Assembly: GCA_958354085.1 (NCBI GenBank)
Contig: CATWUX010000115.1
Span: 1 to 7,386, forward strand
Origin: an uncultured Oscillospiraceae bacterium
Lineage (GTDB): Bacteria > Bacillota > Clostridia > Oscillospirales > Acutalibacteraceae
DNA length: 7,386 nucleotides
Direction of reading: 5' to 3'
The notes under the pieces: model-generated
The model's input: only the letters and a program-made list of their open reading frames with translations
Databases searched by the model: none
Told to the model about the DNA's origin: nothing
Made by a program: the position numbers and the translations under genes
In this document: positions 1 to 6,417 of the stretch, piece by piece
Layout of the letters: each line of letters opens with the position of its first letter
Position numbering within the stretch: the stretch's first letter is position 1

Positions 1-13
1 CCGTTTTCGCATC

Positions 14-709
14 CTAGTCATGCGACGGATTCGCTTGGTAAATACCGCCGTCGATCGCTGCCTGCCCGGCTGTGATGTGTTGGCAGGTAACATCACCGGA
101 CACGGACAAGTGGCCGCAATTCACATCTGCGCAATTCAGATCACAACCGACCGTGATGGTCGCTCCTTCGGCGTGAATGGGCGCACCGCAGTTGAGATCG
201 CATCCGGCGGCCAGCGATCCCGTCACATTGCCTCCACAGTTGAGATCGCATCCCGCGGTAGCGTTTCCATAAATGTCCCCGTCGCAGTTGAGATCGCATC
301 CGGCCATGGCATTGCCATAGACCGCGCCGCATTGCAGGCTGCCGTGCACTTCCAAATTCTTTGGGTCGCCATGAAAGGTCACGACCGTATTGGCTGCGTT
401 CTCCAGAATTTTATGCCCGTGATACAGTACCACGCGCAGCGTGTCGTCGTCCGGCCACGGCAGATCGGGTACCAGATCAAAATGCGGCTGCGTAACGACC
501 GGGATCCCGAACAGCTCGTCGATATGTACGCCGAGCAGCTCTGCCAGTTGGGGCAGCAGCTGAATATCCGGTGCGGATACGCCGGTTTCCCATTTGCTGA
601 CTGCTTGAAAGGTAACGCCAAGCGGCTGCGCGAGGGCTTCCTGTGTAAGACCGCGCTGCTTGCGCAGGGTGCTGATGGCGGCCGCCAGTGTTTCCATCGT
701 GGATTTCAT
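14..709 (-). CDS. XRE-family DNA-binding regulator with Cys/Gly-rich GCDLNC repeat tail
   Basis: This is a 231-residue protein with an XRE/Cro-type helix-turn-helix at about residues 8-68. The turn and recognition helix lie at 32-43 (VTFQAVSKWETG), and the domain ends in the usual DELFG. A linker with WPDDDTLRVVLYHGHKIL (85-102) leads into a repeat region from about 123 to the C-terminus. That region has four GCDLNC motifs starting at residues 137, 153, 169 and 188, and 11 cysteines in total. The start is ATG at 709, because AAAGGAGG (725-718) lies 8 nt upstream. The in-frame GTG at 718 overlaps that site and the ATG at 697 is too far from it. No membrane segment or signal peptide is visible, so it is probably a cytoplasmic transcription factor. 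Clostridial XRE proteins with Gly/Cys-rich tails of this style are known but, as far as I recall, uncharacterised. By inference the tail may form a beta-solenoid that senses a ligand, redox state or metal, or mediates oligomerisation. The target genes are unknown. Confidence 0.9.
   Translation of the reverse strand: MKSTMETLAAAISTLRKQRGLTQEALAQPLGVTFQAVSKWETGVSAPDIQLLPQLAELLGVHIDELFGIPVVTQPHFDLVPDLPWPDDDTLRVVLYHGHKILENAANTVVTFHGDPKNLEVHGSLQCGAVYGNAMAGCDLNCDGDIYGNATAGCDLNCGGNVTGSLAAGCDLNCGAPIHAEGATITVGCDLNCADVNCGHLSVSGDVTCQHITAGQAAIDGGIYQANPSHD
132..301 (-). repeat. In-frame tandem repeat encoding four GCDLNC motifs
   Basis: A 17-bp sequence, CAGTTGAGATCGCATCC on the plus strand, occurs identically at 189-205, 237-253 and 285-301, exactly 48 bp (16 codons) apart. 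A fourth, diverged copy at 132-148 encodes the same GCDLNC peptide with different synonymous codons, at a 57-bp offset (three extra residues). The array lies in frame inside the XRE regulator gene. Its period is a multiple of three, and the peptide is conserved where the DNA is not, so it is a protein repeat and not a non-coding array. Confidence 0.95.
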
Positions 710-735
710 GATCTGCACCTCCTTTACATAGGTTC

Positions 736-764
736 AGTATAACGGCAAAATCGGGGAAAAACCA
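736..764 (-). promoter_or_regulatory. Possible weak sigma-A promoter of the XRE regulator
   Basis: Reading the minus strand, a TATACT -10 element lies at 741-736, about 27 bp before the regulator's start codon. The sequence 17 bp upstream (TGGTTT, 764-759) is a poor -35, so the promoter is weak, activator-dependent or misassigned. The upstream SLOG gene ends in a terminator at 791-815, so the regulator needs its own promoter in about this place. Confidence 0.4.
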
Positions 765-790
765 TAACGCGGCAGTTGAATGTGGCATCC

Positions 791-815
791 AAAAACTCAA
801 CCGCCGGTTGAATCA
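791..815 (-). terminator. Intrinsic terminator of the YpsA-like gene
   Basis: On the minus strand the stop codon runs directly into a hairpin. The stem TCAACC/GGTTGA (811-806 with 802-797) has a GGC loop, and adding a U-G and an A-U pair gives 8 pairs. Five T residues follow (795-791). This is a compact Rho-independent terminator that separates the SLOG gene from the XRE regulator downstream. Confidence 0.75.
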
Positions 816-1340
816 TTCGAAACGGCGAACGGTCGGTTCGTGCGTGACGGCGAGGGTGACGGGATGGATGAGGAGGATATCCAGCTGCTGTTCCCGCGCG
901 CGGCGAAGCGTATTGGCGGTGCCGCCGCTGCTGCCGTCGAAAACGGCGATCACACGGGAGGCGTGCTCGACCATCCACAGGTTGCGCGCGTTCATACAAT
1001 ACGGTGTGTATTGCTCACACGCCACATATTGTCCGTCCGTCTGCGCCAGCAGCTGCGTATAACGCTGCCGGTCGGCAGGCGCCCAGCGGGCGGCCTGCTG
1101 CGGGCAGGGGAGCGCGGCGATCAGCCGCACCGGCGCGCCGCTTTTTTTAAGCGCCAGCACCTCTTCGGCGGCCAGCCGGTCGGCGCCCAGCGCCATGCCG
1201 CACAGAAAATCGCGGATACCGTCCGCGGCGGCAGCGTGTATCAGCTGGCGCAAACACGCGCGCAGCGGCTTTTCATCCGCCGGCAGCTTATCGGGGCGGT
1301 GCCCGGTAAAACAGCAGGCGGTGGCACGACAAATATTCAT
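813..1340 (-). CDS. YpsA-like SLOG family protein (DUF1273)
   Basis: This 175-residue protein is close to the length of Bacillus YpsA (about 180). It carries the family signature CCFTGHRPDKLP at residues 9-20, then CGMALGADRLAAE (47-59) and a C-terminal AVFDGSSGGTANT (132-144). The last is the glycine-rich loop typical of this SLOG/Rossmann-like fold, which is predicted to bind nucleotides or related small ligands. In Bacillus and Staphylococcus the family has been linked to cell division and stress tolerance, but no reaction is established. The start chosen is ATG at 1340, because a purine-rich site with AGAGGAGAGG on the minus strand precedes it at normal spacing. The longer in-frame ATG at 1379 has no ribosome binding site and would lie within the promoter. 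The gene is monocistronic, with a promoter at 1375-1404 and a terminator at its stop codon. Confidence 0.9.
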   Translation of the reverse strand: MNICRATACCFTGHRPDKLPADEKPLRACLRQLIHAAAADGIRDFLCGMALGADRLAAEEVLALKKSGAPVRLIAALPCPQQAARWAPADRQRYTQLLAQTDGQYVACEQYTPYCMNARNLWMVEHASRVIAVFDGSSGGTANTLRRAREQQLDILLIHPVTLAVTHEPTVRRFE

Positions 1341-1374
1341 GGAGCAGCCTCTCCTCTTTATATGCGATGCTTTC

Positions 1375-1404
1375 AGCATAGCACAAATCGACCGTGTTTG
1401 ACAA
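1375..1404 (-). promoter_or_regulatory. Sigma-A promoter of the YpsA-like gene, extended -10
   Basis: On the minus strand, TTGTCA (1404-1399) is followed after 18 bp by TATGCT (1380-1375). The -10 is preceded by TGC, giving an extended -10 (TGnTATGCT). Transcription would start near 1368, about 28 nt ahead of the ATG at 1340. This excludes the longer reading frame starting at 1379. Confidence 0.65.
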
Positions 1405-1410
1405 GATTTA

Positions 1411-1439
1411 TTGACAGGCGGACGGTTTGGGGGTAGAAT
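1411..1439 (+). promoter_or_regulatory. Sigma-A promoter of the DUF815-HAD cluster
   Basis: A consensus -35 TTGACA (1411-1416) is followed after 17 bp by TAGAAT (1434-1439), one mismatch from the consensus -10. The predicted start is near 1446. A second TTGACA at 1398-1403 has no matching -10 and overlaps the -35 of the divergent promoter. The -35 boxes of the two divergent promoters are only 6 bp apart, so simultaneous polymerase binding is unlikely. Confidence 0.8.
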
Positions 1440-1473
1440 AAAACCAATTGTGAACAGGAAGGTCTGGTCGTCT

Positions 1474-2718
1474 ATGGAAAATACGGAAATTCGCCGGTTG
1501 TGGCTGCAGCTGCGGTCGCTTTCGGTTTATCGCAAGGTGCTGGAGCGCCCGGTGACGTCGGCGGTGACGGCGCTGCTCGAGGCGGCTGCCGCACAGGACG
1601 AGGCGCGGGTCTGCGATGTCTGGGGACAGCTGTGCGCGATGCTCACTGAGCATGGCCAGCTGGACAGCCTGCCCGCGGCAATTGCCGCCGAGGTGCTGGC
1701 GGACGACAACGCCTATTCGGCGCTGCTGTCGGCGGGCAAACATGTGCCGGAACGCTTGGAAACGGCCGCTTTGCGTGATCTGGGGCTGTTGTATCAGGCG
1801 GCGACGCTGCGGGCGGAGGAGCTGTCCGCTTGCGTGGACGCGGAGGTGGCGGCAACACTGCCGGCTTGGGGAACAGCGCCGGCGGATCCGCCGATGGAGG
1901 CGCCATGGGGCGCGCAGGGGACGGCGATCGCCCACTATCATGCGGCGTTCGGCTGCGGCCGGTTTGCCCAGCATCGGGCATTTTTGTGGCGGGACGGCGC
2001 CATGCTGCCGGTCGAACATCCGGATCCAATCCGCCTGAGCAATCTGAAGGGCTATGAATATCAGCGGCAGATCGCGACAGACAACACGCGCGCGTTCCTC
2101 AATGGGTTTGAGGCGAACAATATGCTGCTGTACGGCGATCGCGGCACCGGCAAATCCTCCACGGTCAAGGCGCTGCTCAACGAATACGCGGGCGAGGGCC
2201 TGCGTATGATTGAGATGCCCAAGGAATATCTGTCGCAGCTGCCGGATCTGACCGGCTATCTGGCGGCGATCCCGATGAAATTCATCGTGTTTATCGACGA
2301 TTTGTCTTTTTCCGACAACGACGACAATTTTGCGGCGCTCAAGGCTGTGCTGGAGGGCGGACTGGCGTCCCGCCCGGATAATGTGTTGATTTATGCGACC
2401 TCCAATCGCCGGCATCTGCTCAAGGAGACCTTTTCCGACCGGGAGGGGGATGAGGTGCATCATGCCGATACGGTGCAGGAGGCGGTGTCGCTGTCCGATC
2501 GGTTCGGCATTTCGCTGACGTTCTTAATGCCGGACCGCCAGCGCTTCTTGGAGATCGTCGAACAGATCGCGCGCGATAAAGGGCTGGAGGTCGAGAGACA
2601 GCAGCTGCTGGCGGCGGCGGAGCGTTGGGCGCTGGAGCGCGGCGCGCGGTCGCCCCGTTACGCACGGCAGTTTATCGCGGACGCGCAGGCGCGACTGGCG
2701 CGCGGTGAACGGCTGTAA
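1474..2718 (+). CDS. DUF815 family AAA+-type ATPase
   Basis: A 414-residue P-loop ATPase matching the DUF815 family. The N-terminal half (about 1-190) is helical and has no motif I can name. The ATPase core has Walker A GDRGTGKSS at 221-229, Walker B FIVFIDDLSF at 270-279 (acidic D275, D276), a sensor-1-like YATSNRRH with N311, and LSDRFG at 340-345, whose R343 is a candidate arginine finger. The string of features from DDLSF through LEGGLASRPDNVLIYATSNRRHL is the family hallmark. The start is ATG at 1474, preceded by AGGAAGG about 11 nt upstream. The predicted transcription start near 1446 makes the upstream in-frame starts unlikely. ATP hydrolysis is a safe inference from the motifs, but the client of DUF815 proteins is not established. 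It is the first gene of a probable operon. Confidence 0.93.
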   Translation: MENTEIRRLWLQLRSLSVYRKVLERPVTSAVTALLEAAAAQDEARVCDVWGQLCAMLTEHGQLDSLPAAIAAEVLADDNAYSALLSAGKHVPERLETAALRDLGLLYQAATLRAEELSACVDAEVAATLPAWGTAPADPPMEAPWGAQGTAIAHYHAAFGCGRFAQHRAFLWRDGAMLPVEHPDPIRLSNLKGYEYQRQIATDNTRAFLNGFEANNMLLYGDRGTGKSSTVKALLNEYAGEGLRMIEMPKEYLSQLPDLTGYLAAIPMKFIVFIDDLSFSDNDDNFAALKAVLEGGLASRPDNVLIYATSNRRHLLKETFSDREGDEVHHADTVQEAVSLSDRFGISLTFLMPDRQRFLEIVEQIARDKGLEVERQQLLAAAERWALERGARSPRYARQFIADAQARLARGERL

Positions 2719-2742
2719 TCACAGATGACAGGAGGAACGGTC

Positions 2743-3075
2743 ATGGGGCTGTTTTCACGCAAAAACCGCAAGGAGGAAAACGAGCAGGCGGCCTTGCTGG
2801 CAAAGCTGGACGGACGCGTGGTCAAGTATGTCACGCGGCGGGAGATGAAGGAGGAAGGCAGCCCGGTGGAAACGATCCTCGGCAAGGAGGGCCGTATCTA
2901 TACGCAGCACGGAGAGATTATTGTGCGTTGCGGCACGACGGAAGTGTTCCGCTGTGCGGCGGAGGGCGCGTCCTGCGGCGAGCTGCTGAGTCTGGAGGGT
3001 GTGGTGCTCAAGGGCGTGCATCCCGAGACCGGCAAGCCGGATACGGTCGTCGCCTATTATAAATACTACCGATAG
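2743..3075 (+). CDS. Small conserved-looking protein of unknown function
   Basis: A 110-residue protein with a strongly basic/acidic N-terminus (MGLFSRKNRKEENEQ). A probable beta-rich body follows, with CGTTEVFRC at about residues 67-75 and a closing KPDTVVAYYKYYR. The start is ATG at 2743, because AGGAGG at 2730-2735 lies 7 nt upstream. The in-frame ATG at 2725 precedes that site. No signal peptide, transmembrane segment or catalytic motif is visible. Similar short proteins ending in YYxYYR seem familiar from Oscillospiraceae genomes, but I cannot name a family. It sits 24 bp after the DUF815 gene and 10 bp before the HAD gene, so it is probably co-translated with both and may work with one of them. 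Confidence 0.85.
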   Translation: MGLFSRKNRKEENEQAALLAKLDGRVVKYVTRREMKEEGSPVETILGKEGRIYTQHGEIIVRCGTTEVFRCAAEGASCGELLSLEGVVLKGVHPETGKPDTVVAYYKYYR

Positions 3076-3085
3076 GAATGATGGG

Positions 3086-3892
3086 ATGAATACACGGCAG
3101 ATGCGGGAAAAGCTGGCGCAGATCCGGTGCTTTGTGCTGGATATGGACGGGACGATTTATTTGGGGGACGAGCTGTTTCCGTTCACAAACGCGTTTTTGC
3201 GGACGGTGACAGAGGTGGGAAAGACGTATTGCTTTTTCACCAACAACTCCTCCAAAAACGCCGCGGCGTATCTGGACAAGCTTGCGCGCATGGGCGTGCC
3301 GGTCACGCCGGAGCAGATGCACGTTTCCACGCATGTTCTGCTGCGCCATTTGCGGCAGCATTATCCCGGCTGCCGGGCGTATGTTCTGGGCACACCGTTG
3401 CTGCTGGCGGATTTTGAGGCGGCCGGCATCCCGCTGGAGGAGCAGTCGCCGGACGTGGTGGTGCTCGGGTTCGATACGACGCTGACCTATGACAAGCTGC
3501 GCCGTGCGTGCGATTTTGTGCGCGCCGGTTTGCCGTATTTCGGCGTGAATCCGGATCTCAACTGCCCGGTGGAGAACGGCGGCTTTATGCCGGACTGCGG
3601 CTCGATAGCACGGCTGGTTGAGGCGTCCACCGGTGTGCTGCCGGAATTTTTCGGCAAGCCGTCCCGCCATACGCTGGATTACATTGCGGATGTGACCGGC
3701 CTGCCGCTGGCGCAGATCGCTGTTGTCGGCGACCGGCTGTATACCGATATTGCGCTGACCTATGAGACGGAGGCAACGTCGATTCTGGTGCTGACCGGCG
3801 AGGCGACTGCGGAGGAGGCAGCGGTTTCCGCCACACCGCCGGATATGATCGTTCCCTCGCTGGCCGAGCTGACCGCGCTGCTGCGCGGCTGA
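3086..3892 (+). CDS. Class IIA HAD-superfamily phosphatase (NagD/PNPase-like)
   Basis: A 268-residue haloacid dehalogenase-type hydrolase. Motif I is LDMDGTIYLG at residues 18-27, with D19 as nucleophile and D21 as general acid/base. Motif II is FFTNNSSKN (50-58). The motif III lysine is K191 in FGKPSRHTLDY, and motif IV is VGDRLYTDI with the metal-binding pair D216/D221. The DGTIYLG block, the TNNSS string and a cap inserted between motifs II and III are typical of the IIA subclass (NagD, p-nitrophenylphosphatase, phosphoglycolate phosphatase). Such enzymes dephosphorylate small metabolites in the cytoplasm, and the substrate cannot be read from the sequence. The start is ATG at 3086, with a modest AGGA about 8 nt upstream. 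The open frame extends further back into the preceding gene but has no ribosome site there. The 10-bp gap argues for co-transcription. Confidence 0.92.
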   Translation: MNTRQMREKLAQIRCFVLDMDGTIYLGDELFPFTNAFLRTVTEVGKTYCFFTNNSSKNAAAYLDKLARMGVPVTPEQMHVSTHVLLRHLRQHYPGCRAYVLGTPLLLADFEAAGIPLEEQSPDVVVLGFDTTLTYDKLRRACDFVRAGLPYFGVNPDLNCPVENGGFMPDCGSIARLVEASTGVLPEFFGKPSRHTLDYIADVTGLPLAQIAVVGDRLYTDIALTYETEATSILVLTGEATAEEAAVSATPPDMIVPSLAELTALLRG

Positions 3893-3942
3893 CCGACCGT
3901 ATCGACCGTATTTCGGATAGGCAGGAGGAGGGGAAACACGGC

Positions 3943-4917
3943 ATGAACGCGGAGCTGATTGCGTATTTGTCGCAAATCACGCCGGAAGAGCAGGAATTGC
4001 TGGACGGACGCACCGAGATTGCACGGGAGCGGTATACCAACGGGCATACCTTTACGGTCACGCGCGACTATATGATCCGGCGTGGACGCTTGCTGGACAT
4101 ACGCACGCACACCCGCTTTGTGGCGTTTCCCCAGCACAATCACGATTACATCGAGATCATGTACGTGTGCGAGGGGGAGATCACGCATATCGTCAACGAT
4201 ACCGATCGCGTCGTGCTGCGCAAGGGCGAGCTGCTGTTTTTGAATCAGCACGCCCGCCATGAGATCCTGCCGGCCTCCCGCGGGGACATCGGCGTGAATT
4301 TCATGGTTATGCCGGAGTTTTTTGACACCGCCCTGGGGATGCTGGACGGGGAAAACGCGCTGCGGGAGTTTCTGGTCAGTGCGCTGCGTACCGACAGCTC
4401 GGCGGCGCAGTACCTGCATTTTAAAGTGGCCGATGTGGTGCCGGTGCAGAATCTGGTGGAGAATCTGGTGTGGTCGGTGGTGCATACGCAGGGCAACCGC
4501 CGCAAAATCAACGAGACGACGATGGGATTGCTGTTTTTGCAGCTGCTCAACTGCACGGAGCGGATCGAACAGTCGTCGGTCAACGCCTATGACCGTGCGC
4601 TGACGATGGCGGTACTGCGGTATATTGAGGAGCGGTATCGGGATGCGAGTCTGACCGAGTTGGCCGAAACGCTGCATCAGTCGATTTATAAGCTCAGCCG
4701 CCATATCAAGCAGTCTACCGGCAGTACCTTCAAGGAGCTGCTGCAAGCAAAACGTTTTCATAAGGCGTCCGAACTGCTGTGCAGCACGCAGCTGCCGGTC
4801 AGCGATATTATTCTGGCGGTCGGTTATGACAATTCGAGCTATTTCCATCGCCGGTTTCAGCAAAAATACGGCGTCAGTCCCAAAGAATACCGGCAGCAGC
4901 ACAGCGGGAAAAAATAG
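3943..4917 (+). CDS. AraC-family transcriptional regulator with cupin sensor domain
   Basis: A 324-residue protein. Its N-terminal half contains a cupin-like sensor with FPQHNHDYIEIMYVCEG at about 62-78, where H65 and H67 are the usual motif, followed by LRKGELLFLNQHARHEI. The C-terminal part from about 217 to 319 is an AraC double helix-turn-helix. The first helix pair is around ASLTELAETLHQSIYKLSRHIK, and the second ends in the signature DIILAVGYDNSSYFHRRFQQKYGVSPKEYR. A strong site with GGAGGAGGGG lies about 9 nt before the ATG. It follows the HAD gene by 50 bp with no terminator or clear promoter between them, so readthrough is likely. Such regulators often control neighbouring metabolic genes in response to a small ligand. 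The aminotransferase promoter immediately downstream, with its TTGCAA boxes, is a candidate target, but this is inference. Confidence 0.93.
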   Translation: MNAELIAYLSQITPEEQELLDGRTEIARERYTNGHTFTVTRDYMIRRGRLLDIRTHTRFVAFPQHNHDYIEIMYVCEGEITHIVNDTDRVVLRKGELLFLNQHARHEILPASRGDIGVNFMVMPEFFDTALGMLDGENALREFLVSALRTDSSAAQYLHFKVADVVPVQNLVENLVWSVVHTQGNRRKINETTMGLLFLQLLNCTERIEQSSVNAYDRALTMAVLRYIEERYRDASLTELAETLHQSIYKLSRHIKQSTGSTFKELLQAKRFHKASELLCSTQLPVSDIILAVGYDNSSYFHRRFQQKYGVSPKEYRQQHSGKK

Positions 4918-4929
4918 AGGTGCCATTTG

Positions 4930-4969
4930 TGCCCATGTCTGCCTGCGGAAAGCACAGCAGAAACGGGCA
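4930..4969 (+). other. Possible RNA hairpin after the AraC-type gene
   Basis: A nested dyad starts 12 bp after the stop codon: TGCCC (4930-4934) pairs with GGGCA (4965-4969), TCTGC (4938-4942) with GCAGA (4957-4961), and TGC with GCA around a GGAAA loop (4944-4954). The arms are separated by a 3x3 internal loop. No T-tract follows, so it is not a standard intrinsic terminator. It could protect the transcript 3' end, assist termination or be chance. Confidence 0.35.
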
Positions 4970-4981
4970 ATTCTACCAAAG

Positions 4982-5011
4982 TTTGCAAGCTGAATAAAAT
5001 TGACTTGCAAA
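4982..5011. promoter_or_regulatory. Candidate operator: paired TTGCAA boxes at the aminotransferase promoter
   Basis: TTTGCAAG (4982-4989) and CTTGCAAA (5004-5011) form a perfect 8+8 bp inverted repeat. Their palindromic TTGCAA cores are 22 bp apart, about two helical turns. The right arm overlaps the -35 hexamer at 5000-5005. A third TTGCAA, within ATTGCAAT, lies at 5056-5063, 52 bp further on in the untranslated leader. The arrangement suits a dimeric regulator gripping one face of the DNA. Which protein binds, if any, is unknown. Confidence 0.45.
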
Positions 5012-5028
5012 ATTGATGTGCATATACT
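5000..5028 (+). promoter_or_regulatory. Sigma-A promoter of the aminotransferase gene
   Basis: TTGACT (5000-5005) and TATACT (5023-5028) are separated by 17 bp, each one base from consensus. They sit in an AT-rich stretch that contrasts with the GC-rich genes around it. Transcription should start near 5035, giving a leader of roughly 48 nt that contains GGGAGG (5066-5071). Confidence 0.8.
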
Positions 5029-5082
5029 ACAATGTATAGGGCTTAACTTGTTACTATTGCAATTTGGGAGGAACACATTCTC

Positions 5083-6366
5083 ATGGCAGCTTTACAGGAA
5101 ATGACCAAGGAGCAGCTGAAGGCGCGGCTGGCGGAATTGCAGTCACAATATGCAGAGTACGCGGCAAAAGGGCTGAAACTGGATATGTCCCGCGGCAAGC
5201 CCGGCCCAGAACAGCTGGATCTGACGCTGGATATGCTGGATTGCGTCAACGCACGCGACGGCTATAGAACGGCGAACGGTACCGATACGCGGAATTATGG
5301 CTTGTTGGACGGTATTCCGGAGGCCAAGCAGCTGTTCGCGGATATTCTCGGCGTGGAGCCGGCCAACGTGATCGTCGGCGGCAATTCCAGCCTGAATATG
5401 ATGTTTGATTATATTTCCACTGCCTACGGCTCCGGTGTTTGCGGCCATGCGCCGTGGAGCAAGCAGGGCGCGGTCAAATTCCTTTGTCCGGCGCCGGGCT
5501 ATGACCGTCATTTTGCGGTGACGCAGTATTTCGGTATAGAACTGATCACCGTCGCCATGACGGCGGAAGGCCCGGACATGGAACAGGTGGAACGGCTTGT
5601 CGCCGATCCGCTGGTCAAGGGGATGTGGTGTGTACCGATGTATTCCAACCCCGACGGTATCACCTATTCGGATGAGACGGTGCGCCGCATCGCCGCGCTG
5701 AAACCGGCGGCTCCGGATTTCCGCGTGATATGGGACAATGCCTATTGCCTGCACCATCTGTCGGATGATCCGGCACAGCAGGATGTGCTGCTCAATGTGT
5801 ATAAGGAAGCGGAAAAACAAGGGACGCAGGACCAGATCGTGATGTTCACCTCGACGTCCAAAATCAGTTTTCCCGGTTCGGGCATGGCGGCCATGGCGGC
5901 CAGCCCGGCAAATGTGGCGGATGTCAAACGCCGCATGACGGTACAGACGATCGGTCACGACAAGCTGAATATGCTGCGTCACGCCCGCTTTTTCGGGAAT
6001 GTGGAGGGCATCCGCGCGCATATGAAGCTGCACGCCGCCATCCTGCGCCCGAAATTTGAGGTCGTGCTCACAACGCTGAACGCGCGTCTGGGCGGCAAAA
6101 ACGTGGCACAGTGGCACACGCCGCGGGGCGGCTACTTCGTCAGCGTCAATCTGATGGACGGCTGCGCGAAGGAAACAGTGCGGCTGCTGGCGGAGGCCGG
6201 TGTCGTGATGACCGGTGCGGGCGCGACTTATCCGTATGGGTACGATCCCCACGATTCCAACCTGCGTATCGCGCCGACTTTTCCGCCTCTTGATGAGCTG
6301 AAAACCGCTATGGAGCTGTTCTGCGTGTGCGCGGAACTGGCTTGCGTAAAAAAATTGGTCGAATAA
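5083..6366 (+). CDS. PLP-dependent aminotransferase, class Ic (PF12897-type)
   Basis: A 427-residue fold-type I aminotransferase of the subgroup annotated as aspartate aminotransferase 1C. Near the N-terminus LDMSRGKPGP (33-42) forms the substrate-closing region. Pyridoxal phosphate contacts are visible: N189 in YSNPDG, D218 and Y221 in WDNAYCLHH, the Schiff-base lysine K260 in TSTSKISFPGSG, and the substrate carboxylate-binding R395 in NLRIAPTFP. All key residues are present and the length is normal, so the enzyme should be active, moving amino groups between an amino acid and a 2-oxo acid in the cytoplasm. Its exact substrate cannot be read, and aspartate is only the family label. The start is ATG at 5083, about 11 nt after GGGAGG. 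It has its own strong promoter and is followed by the separately promoted secD, so it is probably monocistronic. Confidence 0.93.
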   Translation: MAALQEMTKEQLKARLAELQSQYAEYAAKGLKLDMSRGKPGPEQLDLTLDMLDCVNARDGYRTANGTDTRNYGLLDGIPEAKQLFADILGVEPANVIVGGNSSLNMMFDYISTAYGSGVCGHAPWSKQGAVKFLCPAPGYDRHFAVTQYFGIELITVAMTAEGPDMEQVERLVADPLVKGMWCVPMYSNPDGITYSDETVRRIAALKPAAPDFRVIWDNAYCLHHLSDDPAQQDVLLNVYKEAEKQGTQDQIVMFTSTSKISFPGSGMAAMAASPANVADVKRRMTVQTIGHDKLNMLRHARFFGNVEGIRAHMKLHAAILRPKFEVVLTTLNARLGGKNVAQWHTPRGGYFVSVNLMDGCAKETVRLLAEAGVVMTGAGATYPYGYDPHDSNLRIAPTFPPLDELKTAMELFCVCAELACVKKLVE

Positions 6367-6417
6367 TGAAAAAATACCCAGTCCAAACCATGCAATTTAG
6401 AAAATTTATCAGGAACG

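Noticed and set aside
132..301. CRISPR-like spacing: a 17-bp repeat with 31-bp intervals on the plus strand
   Set aside because: The repeat is short, the period is a multiple of three, the intervals resemble one another, and the array encodes in-frame GCDLNC motifs of a protein with an intact HTH, start codon and ribosome site.
20..742. Long plus-strand open frame opposite the XRE regulator (240 codons)
   Set aside because: It is antisense to a gene with a clear HTH and ribosome site. Its apparent repeats are only the complement of the GCDLNC repeats, and it has no recognisable domain.
1408..2463. Minus-strand 351-codon open frame across the ATPase gene
   Set aside because: It is rich in Arg, Gln and His as expected of an antisense shadow in GC-rich DNA, while the plus strand encodes complete Walker A and B motifs.
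3895..3911. Direct repeat GACCGTAT at 3895-3902 and 3904-3911 before the AraC-type gene, considered as an autoregulatory operator
   Set aside because: It is only 8 bp, with a 9-bp period that does not match the helical repeat, and no promoter hexamers stand next to it.
3760..5076. Minus-strand 438-codon open frame
   Set aside because: It crosses the end of the HAD gene, the whole AraC-type gene and an AT-rich promoter region. Its composition is shadow-like and it has no ribosome site or domain.
5143..6252. Minus-strand 369-codon open frame
   Set aside because: It is antisense to an aminotransferase with all PLP-binding residues in place, and no family is recognisable in its translation.
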